This document shows, piece by piece, positions 45,017-54,420 of a stretch of DNA of 64,000 nucleotides. Position 1 is the first letter of the stretch; each line of letters begins with the position of its first letter. The position numbers and the translations under genes were made by a program. Origin of the DNA: Diphasiastrum complanatum (Eukaryota; Streptophyta; Lycopodiopsida; Lycopodiales; Lycopodiaceae). Location: NCBI GenBank assembly GCA_029204225.1, contig CM055094.1, forward strand, positions 67,106,536 to 67,170,535, given 5' to 3'. The notes beneath the pieces are model-generated. The model did no database searches. It had not been told where the DNA came from and saw nothing but the letters and a program-made list of their open reading frames with translations.

Positions 45017-46288
45017 TGTGTAAGTGGAATACTCTACGTCTACTTATTGCTTTTACATTTTGGTTGGCCTTTGCATCAGATGGATGTGAAATCTGGTTTT
45101 CTAAATGGTGAGTTAGAAGAAGAAGTGTTCATGGATCAACCTGAAGGCTTTGTAACGAAAGGACAGGAAAATAAAGTATGTCACTTGAATAAAGCGCTTT
45201 ATGGTCTTAAACAAGCACCACGTGCGTGGTATAGCAGGATTGATGCCTACTTTCGTTCAAAAGGGATGGTGAGAACACATTCTGATCCAAATCTATATGT
45301 CTTATGCTTTGATGGTATGGTTGCTTTGATTGCTCTTTATGTTGATGACATGATTATTACGGGAAATAATCAAGAGATGATAGACATGATCAAGAAAGAC
45401 CTCATGGAGCAATTTGAGATGACGGATCTCAGCCTGATGCATTACTGCCTTGGATTAGAAGTGTGGCAAAAAGGACATGAAGTGGGTTTAACACAGGTGA
45501 AGTATGTCAAAGAGTTGCTGCACAGGTTTAGGTTGCAGGATTGCAAACCAGTAAACACTCTTATTGAACCAGGTAAAAAGCTTTCTAAGCTTGATGAATC
45601 ACAGTCATTTGATGCTACGCTATATAGACAGTTAGTAGGGAGCTTGATTTACCTTACCACAACTAGACCAGATATATGCTATGTTGTTGGCATTGTAAGT
45701 CAGTTTATGGCAGCACCTACGGAAATGCATTGGAAAGCAACTAAACGCATTTTGCGTTATGTGAAAGGCACTTCAGAGTATGGCTTGACTTACAAGAAGC
45801 ATGATGGTTTATCTGAGTTGTGTGGCTATGTGGATGCGGACTGGGGAGGTGACTATGATGATCGTAGATCCACCACAGGATATATATTCCAGTTTTGTGG
45901 TAATTGTTTTTCCTGGTCTAGTAAGAAGCAAAGTACAATTGCTCTTTCCACCACAGAAGCAGAGTATAAGACAATGTGTAGTGTTGCACAAGAAGCTATA
46001 TGGTTGATACGAATCTTGGAAGAAATTGGCATAAAGCAGAAAAATCCCATGACTTTACATAGTGACAGTCATAGTGGCATTCAGCTAGCAAAGAATCCAG
46101 TGTTCCATGCGAGAACTAAACACATTGAGATTCAATATCACTTCATATGTGAGAGGCTGCTGAGTCGTGAAATTCATGTTGTTCATTGTAGCACAGAAGA
46201 ACAACTAGTTGATATTTTCACTAAGCCACTTAATGGAGAAAAGTTTGATAAATTTAGATCAAAACTTTCTGTATTTAAAGTTTGTTGA
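45008..46288 (+). pseudogene. Nested copia RT-RNase H, 5'-truncated by deletion
   Basis: After the deletion junction (near 45003) a frame reading FAPVCKWNTLRLLIAF passes, with a frame change, into MDVKSGFLNGELEEEVFMDQ and ALYGLKQAPRAWYSR. The active site YVDDMIITGNN is intact, followed by RNase H (GYVDADWGGDYDDRRSTTGY, LSTTEAEYKTM, VVHCSTEEQLVDIFTKPL) and a stop at 46286. This 426-residue frame has no internal stop. Confidence 0.9.
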
Positions 46289-46345
46289 CTTTAAAGCTAT
46301 GTAAATGACTGTATAAAAAGTGACTCTACTTTAAGGGAGAGAGTT

Positions 46346-46617
46346 AGAATTAAAGTTAGAATCATTGTGTTACTGTACTGTGGGTCCTATCAGTGGATAA
46401 GGATCAGTTGGCCTCGCCACGAGGCAAGTCGATGGGACACGCGTCCTGCCAACGGCAACCTGGGTCATGCATGGGTTGCCCGAGTGAACAACTATATGTA
46501 CAGTGTAATTTCATTTTGAGAAATACAGTTGCTATGTGAGCTTGCTGAGGGGAGTGATTTTCTGTCTGTGTTATTGTGTAGCATGATCTGTGTTCCTATG
46601 CAAAGCAAATTCTAAGT
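46346..46617 (+). repeat. 3' LTR of the nested copia
   Basis: Partner of 41910-42181, with substitutions such as GATCATTTGG to GATCAGTTGG and CCCGCC to CCTGCC. It ends AAATTCTAA, followed by the interrupted Gypsy-2 sequence. Confidence 0.9.
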
Positions 46618-46618
46618 T

Positions 46619-47467
46619 ACTCCGCCAGTTCAGCAAGCCTAATCTCAATATTTTTTTAAAAACAATTTTAATTGTTTTTCAATTTTTTGTTTTCAGTACT
46701 TAATTTGCTGAGATTTTTGGAAAAAGACAGTCAAAAGACAAAAAAAAAAAAAAAAGTAAAGCAAGAAATAAGAAAAGATTGATGAGCAAAAGTCAGAAAG
46801 TCATCAGCATAGGCAAAAGGAAACACAATAATTTTTTTGATGGAAAACGACTTAGAAAATCACTGTTTTGGTCAGATTTCGCCTATACACTACCAGAAAC
46901 CTTCGCTGAGCTTTCAGACTGTACATACACTCTAGATTTATCTAATTTAAGGTGGGTGAAGGCTTCTGTCAAGAGAAAACCCAATTTTTGAGTTAGGCGA
47001 AGTATCACTGATATGTCATTTTGGGAACCTTTGCCGAGCATCTTAACCTCATTATGAACCTTCGCCGACCTACTAGATGACCTTAAAATGTTAAACTTAG
47101 GTTGACCATAGGTTCAAATTGTAAAAAAATGCATTTATGACAGTACATGGACAAAGGTTCATCCTTCGTCAGACCTGGAAAACATTCGCCTAATAGGTTC
47201 AGATCTCCAGAAACCTTCACCGAGATTTTTATAGCCTATTTTCACAGTATTGTACATGCCTGCAAATTTTTGTTCCAAACTGATCAGCCAAACTAGTATA
47301 TTGTGTAATGGACCCACCAAATTCACCTATAAGTTGACTGAATTCGATTCATTCCTCACTTGTGCTAGCGAAGCTCTTGCAAATTTTTCTTGCGACCAAA
47401 GTCTTCCAAAAATTTTGATTGCTTTCTGATACACTTTTATGCGTTTTATATTTCTTTTCTGATCATC
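46619..47467 (+). other. Gypsy-2 spacer between pol and extra ORF
   Basis: AT-rich and non-coding. It holds AACCTTCGCTGAG, AACCTTTGCCGAGC, AACCTTCGCCGACC, GGTTCATCCTTCGTC and GAAACCTTCACCGAG (46897-47225), the same motif family as in the 5' leader. The start reads on from the interrupted integrase end. Confidence 0.7.
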
Positions 47468-50361
47468 ATGTCTTCTACCAATACTTCCCAGTCTCCATGC
47501 TATACTATCCATCGTGATGTCCTATCTGCAACAGACATCATGATTCTTCCTAGCACAAGCATGGTCACTCAGTGGATGACCCTTGCGGAGCCGCTGCTTA
47601 CTACAATGGGTATTCATGAGAGAGCCTTTTCGGGTCGCATCAATATGGATTTTATTACTATTGCCTTCAGTACGTGGAAGGAAGAAAAATCCAAATTTTA
47701 TATCACTTTCCAGGGAGCCACACATAAGGTGCACGTCATTGAGGCCGCCCTTGCAGCTATAGGTATAATATCTGGCACGCAGGCCTCACCCAATCACAAG
47801 CATGCCAAACAGGCCATCAAGCCATATATTGACCTCACCAACGATCTGCACTGGACCAATGACGGCTACCTTCTGGAAGCCATCATTGAGCCATCAATCC
47901 ACGTTGTTGCCCAGCTACTGAACAGCTTCCTGATGGTTGGCAACCTCAGGAAAGACCGCATCACAACACAGATCCTCCATAGGATAGTGGAGTCCCACAC
48001 CAAGTTAGCCAAAGCCCCTATTGAACCATATAATTGGTTCAAGACTGTCTCTGGTGAGCTCAAACGAGCTATTAAGGCCAATACTAAGCAGCAGTTCGCT
48101 GTAGGCTGTTTATTGTCCCTTTTAGCCGCTTCTCACTTAGAAAACAGCATCCATGGCTTCCACCTGGATTCTGTGCTTTCGGTCTATGAAGAAGCACCGG
48201 CCGAGTCATCTCACCAGGCCTCAAGTTCTCATTATCGTCGTCGTCCACGCAGCGAGATTGTTATTCCTAGCTCGCCTTCCGCATCATGATGTCGCACTAG
48301 GCATACTTCGTCAGCTGCGCTTTCACCCCCTACTGTTGTTCGCATTGAACTTCCCATTCCCCCAGTCTCTGATGCTTCCTCGCCTCTGCTTCCATTCAAG
48401 GACAATCTGTGACCATTGGGCCTACCATTCCCATCATAGCTACCCAGGCCGCCTCACCCCCACACCGAAGCCACCTCACCAAACACACAGTTCTTCATGG
48501 ATATGTTCAATGATTCCGATCTCCTTGGGGCCACCGAAATTTTTGAAATGCCCCAGAGCCCTGTGCCCTTTGAACTCCAATCCCCTGGAAGAGGATTCGA
48601 ACATATCCATGAATCTATTGTTGGTGTTGAAGATGTCAACCAGCAACCTCATACAGAAGATAGTCCTGTCACACTGCGGGTCGACAAAGCTGTAAAATCA
48701 CCAAAACAGTTCCACGCCAAAGTGCCTAAAGGGTTTGAAGAGGAAGACCATTTTAAAGAAGAAGATGTAGTGGCACCTATTCCATGCCAACCAAGGACAG
48801 CTCCATCAAGTCCTCCTGCTGCTGTCGCCTCCACAACCGTCGATTCTGGGGATGCTCAAGGTTTGGTGCAAGTGATCCAGTCGATGTTGGATAAAAAGAA
48901 GAAAATGAAACAGAGAATCTCTGATCTGGGGTTTGAAAACACTCTGATCAGCCAGAAACTTGTCCAGTTGGATCGAGAGTTGAAGATTGCCAAACAACAC
49001 GAAGACAAGGCTAAAGCCGAAAAGAAGTTGGCCCAGCAACAAGCTGATCGCTTGGAAGAATACATCAGCTCCCTGCAAAACGCCTTGACAACCGCACATG
49101 ATCAGGTGGATAAGGTCGTGCAGTTGCTGAAGGGGCAATTATAGATGGCTGAACAAGATCGCACGCGGCTTCAAGGTGAATTGGATGCAACCACCCTTGA
49201 GCATGATGCGTATCTTCAAACGCAAATACCAGATTATCCGGTCACACCGACGGAGATTGCGTATTTGTTCAAAAAAGTGGAGACATACAAAGTGGCCCTT
49301 CAGGAATTCCAAGGCCGCTTTGACAAGTTCAAAGCATCAGCTTCAACCGAGTTGGCAAAGGCTAAAGAGACCATTACCGCCTATGAAAAAGCAGTCGCTC
49401 AAGTGTTGGAAGCCGGACCACAAATCCCCGTACCGGTCATGCCGCAATTCTCCCCTCCGCGCCAAGAAGTCGTACCAATGGATACATGGGTTGATTCGAG
49501 CATGGACCAGGGGGGAGCTCCAGATATAGCAGACCAACCGTTAACCATACCGGCAGTACAAGCGGGTCCATCTTCATCAAGGACAAGACCTCTATTCAGA
49601 AGGCCCATCAGCGTCGTGGACCAGATCCAGACCTTCTTAAAGCAACATCCGCATGAGTCCTCGCGTGGTGGATGAGTTCTGAAGTTTAAGACCTTCGAGA
49701 TCGAGGCCGACAAAGAGTTGGACAAAATACCTGCATTGGGAGAGCAGCCGGCATGTAGAATCACGGTTTTTGAGAAAACTCCGGAATCAATTAGGAGTTA
49801 CGTCGCCAGCCCTCGCCAATTGCGGGTAGGTCCCTATTACATGCCAATGTCGTTAAGAAATAAATGGAAAGATTTGGGCTTGGCTATGCACAAAATCACC
49901 ATCCATACGCCCAATTGGCCAATCATCCAACAACTTTACAACTGGACCATCTAAGTGGATTTCCACCGTGCCTTACAAGCCTATCAACAAGAGTATGTCC
50001 ACTCTTCAGATCCAACGGTGCGACAATCAGCAATGTTTGCTAAAGATCTAACTCTGTTGGCGTCAATGGCAACCTGATGGGACGATTGCCTCCCTCCTGC
50101 ATTCGATCCAAATAAGCCGATGGCCTCAGAGCAAATCAAAGATCAGTTGCCAGTTGCTCGTTTATATTTTCGTGCGACAATGATGGGAGGCTCCTGGGAA
50201 TCACGCTTCACATCATGGACAACCTCCAAGTGGATTGTCGGAGCCCACCGTTGTTTCTTACCACACAATTTGGATTTTAATACTGCACGCATCGATTTTA
50301 TGGAGAAGGTGCAACATCATTTAATCAAGATTCGGCGCGAAGCCAATAAAAGTCTCCAATA
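47468..50361 (+). pseudogene. Gypsy-2 extra ORF (post-pol), large coiled-coil protein
   Basis: ATG 47468 opens a 270-residue domain (MVTQWMTLAEPLLTTMGIHE, VIEAALAAIGIISGT, VAQLLNSFLMVGNLRKDR). A frameshifted Pro/Ser-rich linker (48290-48500) follows, then an acidic linker. Next comes a long coiled coil (IQSMLDKKKKMKQRISDLG to LQNALTTAHDQVDKVVQLL) ending at a TAG (49142). The same frame continues at once (MAEQDRTRLQGELDATT) with more coiled coil to 49675. Further pieces (49680-50361) form a second globular part (WESRFTSWTTSKWIVGAH). Total coding potential is about 900 residues. No env, protease or RNase signature is visible. The function is unknown. Confidence 0.7.
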
Positions 50362-50384
50362 ACTGCATACTCTACTATAAGAAG

Positions 50385-50820
50385 GGACCAACTCGAGTTG
50401 CTCCTCATGTTCATTTTCTCATTTCAATAAAGCAGATTGGTTCTCTTCAGAAATGGATTGATGAATGTCTTTGCTCTCTATCACTTTTCCTCCATCTCTC
50501 ATGCTTATTTGGATTTTGCTAATTGTTGGATTTGAGTGTTATTGGGATTGTATGTTATTATACTTTTTATGAGAGAGGAAGGGAGAGAGAGAAAGAGTAA
50601 GCTATCTTTGTTGTGGATGTGTAGTGTTAAGGGATGTGTAGTGTTAAAGAGTAAAGTTAATGGATGTAGAGATCGATGTGAATCCTCCATTCATGTTGAA
50701 ATCTGAACTAAACTATCGCTCTCATGGGAACAAACCTACGCGTGACGACTAACTCCGTCTCTTTAATGCTAGATTGACTAGATCTTGGATTCAGGTTAGG
50801 CAAGGAAAGAAACCCACTAC
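50385..50820 (+). mobile_element. Gypsy-2 3' LTR
   Basis: It is preceded by a purine tract (AAGAAGGGA). It shares ATGAATGTCTTTGCTCTCTA, TGTTATTGGGATTGTAT and the last ~190 bp with the 5' copies, and ends CCACTAC at 50820. The junction with minus-strand copia gag is sharp. Confidence 0.75.
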
Positions 50821-51690
50821 TTTGACCCTTGACCATGATTGCGCCTTCGTCCACTTCGACCCGAGGAGATGATGAAATTGTGTTTGGTTGTTGATCAGAC
50901 TGCTTGACTGCGTCATTCACTTGGAGAATTCGGCAATCCTTGATCTCATGGTTATTGTGCTTGCAATACTTGCAAAATATCTTCTTCTTCGATTGTGGAT
51001 CTGATGATTGTGCCTGACTTTGAGTCTGTTTTTGATTCTTTGCAGCCTTCTTGGAGCTTTTTAGCTTTTGTCGCTTAGAGCCTTTGTTGACATATAGAGC
51101 CTGAGAGGAGGAAGTAGACGAAGTGTCTTGACTTCTTCTATTGTCTTCTTGCAGCAACATAGTGATAACTCTAGTAAGAGTTAAATTTGTGTGTGTCGAT
51201 ATGATTATCACCCAGTTCTCATATGTAGAGGGCAAGCTTGAAAGCAATGTCATAATTGCGTCTTGATCGTCTACGACTGATCCGATAGCGGCCATCTGTT
51301 GCAAGAGATTCTTAAACTGGTTAATGTGACTCTGAAGAGAATCACTAGTAGACATTTTAAATGTGACAATTTCCTTCGTATATGTAACTTAGTACTTACG
51401 TCCCTCACATCATATAGTGAGTTCAATATGTTCCAAATGTCTCTTGACGTTTTAGCTTCAACTATGTGTCCAATCTGTGTATCTAATATATTGAGGATAA
51501 TAAGCGCGAAAGCTTTACCATCCTTCGATTTCCACTTCGAGTCGTCGTCTTCAGGTTTTACTTATGTACCTATAACAACATCCCATAATTCGCTGGCGAT
51601 TAGCAAGGTCTGCATCTTAAATTTTCACAAATGATAATTGGATCCATTTAGCTTATCTGCGATAAGACTAGCCTTACTTTGAGAATCCAT
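50821..51690 (-). pseudogene. Copia gag interrupted by Gypsy-2
   Basis: ATG 51690 gives MDSQSKASLIADKLNGSNY, then (past a stop for Trp) KFKMQTLLIASELWDVVIGT. The continuation in the 51355-50821 frame reads LLSSLPSTYENWVIIIS and the knuckle CKYCKHNNHEIKDC. The frame ends at the Gypsy-2 LTR border. The pol part of this copia is not found on the other side of Gypsy-2. Confidence 0.85.
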
Positions 51691-51884
51691 CCGGAACTTA
51701 GTCTGTCGATCGTATCGATGATGCTAAGATGTAGTAATGCCAACAATAGGAAATCAATTCTCTGAACCTGAAAGGTTGAAAAGAATTGAAGAGTATGATT
51801 ATTAATTTGATATCGCGAAAGATATCAAGTATTAGAGATTTTGGTCTAATACCATATAGGTATTAGATTAAGAAGTAGTGAAAT

Positions 51885-51896
51885 GCTCTGATACCA
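51885..51896 (-). promoter_or_regulatory. Copia primer-binding site (tRNA-Met)
   Basis: The minus strand reads TGGTATCAGAGC, a perfect match to the plant copia PBS consensus, about 195 bp upstream of the gag ATG at 51690. Confidence 0.85.
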
Positions 51897-52570
51897 TGTC
51901 GAAAAGTGGTGTGCAAAAGATAGGTCTAGCTTGAAAAGAAACGAATGAAAATAATTCGAGTGTCTAGAAAGAAATCTTTTCGTGCATGGCGGAATAAACT
52001 ATCTTCTCCTTTCACAATGCATGACTACGCCTATTAATTTCAAACAAAACAATAGTGATAGGAATCACGTTTGATCTTATAGTAACTAACTTTGGAATCG
52101 TCAATACTACAGTGATTATGTAGCCAAACAATTAAGCATTGAATTATCAGACAAATAATTAGTCGCGAAGAACTCCAGAAAACACATACATTCTGAGACG
52201 AAACTGAACGCAATAAAGGATAGTATTGATTCAGTATGATAACGAAACAGAAGTAAACTAGTACAATAAGTTGCGGATTGAAGTCGCGTACTCTATGCTA
52301 TCTTTGAGTGGCTAAAATAAAAGTCTGAATCAATGCTTAATGCTGATAAGCAGTGATGCAATAGCAATCTCTAAAACAACTCTAAGAAGTGAGCTATAAT
52401 GCTTAGGGGTATTCAAGCTCGCAAGCTTGAGAGAGAGAGCTAACTATTCAAATGTTTGCTGATAACTTCTGATTTGATAATGCTACTGATAATAATGAAA
52501 CTGTATGAATATGAACAGCTATTTTTATTAAGAAATTAGATCGTCAATTGGATCGCCAGTTGGCTGGTGA
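51897..52570 (-). mobile_element. 5' LTR of the interrupted copia (outer end approximate)
   Basis: It begins TGTCGAAAAG on the plus strand right at the PBS and lacks ORFs. No second copy is present, so the far boundary near 52570 is a guess. Confidence 0.45.
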
Positions 52571-52579
52571 TCCGTTGGC

Positions 52580-53060
52580 ATCCATCCGGTTCCTTGTCAT
52601 TGATTGCTGATAAGCAGTGAAATTGGCCGTAAACATTATGTCTGTATAAATGAACCAAAACTGTAGCTATGCAGAAATGAACTAAAACAGCCACAGGCGA
52701 CACTGTCGCAAGAAGGCGATAGTGTTGGGATTTTGCAAAAAAACCCACATTGTCTTAAAATCTCATTTAGGGTTGCCCCACACTTTGCCAGAGTCAATTC
52801 CTTAACATTTGAGGCTCTTTGGAAAAAGCAAAAAAAATGCGACACTGTGATTTTACACGAGATTCCTGATAGGCGAAAAAGGCGAAAAAGGCGACACTGC
52901 ATTTTTCAACGAGATTCTTGACAGGCAAAAAGACAAACTGTTGTCAACTCCGTGTATTTCTGCGGACTGTGAAAAACACTTGTAATTCTGCAGATTGTAT
53001 AAAAACACGTGAAAATCTGCAAAACTGGATTAACAATGGATGAAGATTAAAACTGATTAG
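52580..53060. other. Non-coding, GCGACACTG repeats
   Basis: No gene. GCGACACTGTCGC and GGCGACACTG recur at 52698, 52849 and 52892, with GGCGAAAAA units between. Possibly part of another LTR. Confidence 0.35.
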
Positions 53061-53064
53061 TCGA

Positions 53065-53975
53065 TTGGTAAGAAGAAAAGTAATTCAACACGGGGACTTT
53101 GGTATTCTGCCTCTACTGCTTCATCCTTTCCTCTCCTTCTCAAAGATCCTTTCCTTTGGCTGCTCTCTCCGTTTCAAAGGGCATTTTTTTTTGACGAATC
53201 TTGCTCGTCTGTTTTTAGAATTTCGTTCATTTCTTTCCTGGCGTGATGTCTCTACTCTTTCTTATGATGAATCCATTTGGACTTCTTCTCTTTTTTTCGG
53301 ATAATGCTCAACCTCTTTTCCATTCCTATCCTCGTCTCTGTTTTTTGTTGACTGCTAAAGGCCTTTTTTTCCCTTGGTTAGTTGGTCCATGTTCCTCCTC
53401 GTCAACTTCTACCCTCCTCTCCCCTCTCCGTTGTTGAACGTCGTCTTATTTTTCTTGCCTCGTCCTGTGCTATTCCTCTTCCTCTTCATGTGACTTTTGT
53501 CCCTCCCTTTGACTTTTCATGCTGAGACGCCCCCCTCTCGACTGTTCTCTTTTCAACTACACTTCTCTGTATCGTCGTCAATTTCTGTGTCTTTTTTTCG
53601 GATTATTTGAACCACCAACATTTGGCATCTCATTCCTTGTCTGCTTGGCGCTGTCGCCTTCGAACTGCCCGCTCCCTTCCAGTTGGGAAACTTAGATACC
53701 TTGCTTACTAGATTCTTACTAAGTCCCTATCCTTGCTCTCCAAGTGGTCTTTCCTCAATGATCGCCTTTGTCCGCTTTGTCAGCTGGCAGAAGAAACGGT
53801 GGAGCATTTGTTCTTTCATTGTCATCGACACCTTTGGTTGGAGTTAGCTCATATCTTTTTTCGATGGGGTCTCACTTTTCCTTTGGATATTCACACCATC
53901 CTCCTCTGTGACTCTCTTATGACAAATTCCTCTACTTTCAATTTCTGGCATGTGTGCAAGATAGCAGTTTTGTGA
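53065..53975 (+). pseudogene. LINE C-terminal region with zf-RVT
   Basis: Broken frames give the pre-zf-RVT region of plant LINEs. From about 53640 come SAWRCRLRTARSLPVGKLRY, ILTKSLSLLSKWSFLNDRL, CPLCQLAEETVEHLFFHC and HRHLWLELAH. The CX2C and HX3-5C zinc ligands of zf-RVT are present. It ends at 53975. No RT domain is in the window and no poly(A) tail is seen. It is homologous to the inverted fragment at 34.0-34.4 kb. Confidence 0.75.
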
Positions 53976-54420
53976 AAGATCTGGACAACAAGAAACCAAC
54001 AAAAAAGACAAGTGAAAAGTGGCGAGGCCACATGCCCCTTGTAATAGATCCTAACACCACAGTAGGGCAAACACTAACTGATCCACCCAACCTTGCCTAC
54101 TCCCTGATATAGAGTAAGCCCCTCCTAGCCCAGTGTGAGGACTGGTAGCATGCAACTGCCAAGTGTCGGCCACGTGTCACTGACGTGGCCGACTACACGT
54201 CGGGACCCAACTGGGGGCCCTATCCTGCTGACAGGGTCCCTAGGCTGTGTTAGGCCCGCCATGGCTATGGACCGTGTTGGGGCACACTACTCACACTGTC
54301 TTGCCCTGTTGGTCATGTACACTGGACACGACCCTGATTGTGGTATCTGACCTATCTGTGTTCTCTAGGGTTCGGCACTAGTTACGAGCTCGTAACACCC
54401 CTGCCTTGGATAAAACATAT
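53976..54420. other. GC-richer non-coding segment with 16-bp palindrome
   Basis: It contains ACGTGTCACTGACGTGGCCG and a perfect palindrome GTTACGAGCTCGTAAC (54381-54396) just before the satellite. LTR-like, but without a partner. Confidence 0.4.

Larger units (their letters stand above)
41910..46617 (+). mobile_element. Ty1/copia element nested in Gypsy-2, internally deleted
   Basis: LTRs of about 272 bp at 41910-42181 and 46346-46617 differ at five or six positions (about 98% identity). A tRNA-Met PBS (TGGTATCAGAGC, 42185) and a polypurine tract (AAGGGAGAGAG, before 46346) are in place. Removing the element and one copy of a duplicated AGTTA restores a continuous Gypsy-2 frame across the site. 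The termini lack TG...CA and instead show the inverted ends TTAGAATT / AATTCTAA. Internally gag, protease, integrase and RT-RNase H are present, but integrase joins RT across a large deletion. Confidence 0.9.

Noticed and set aside
48153-48695. A 180-codon plus-strand ORF bridging the break in the Gypsy-2 extra ORF.
   Set aside because: Only its middle third (48290-48500) coincides with the missing linker; the rest is a shadow frame, so I treat it as evidence of a frameshift rather than a gene.
54135-54350. A 71-codon plus-strand ORF before the satellite.
   Set aside because: The GC-rich stretch has no recognisable domain and no promoter or splice context.
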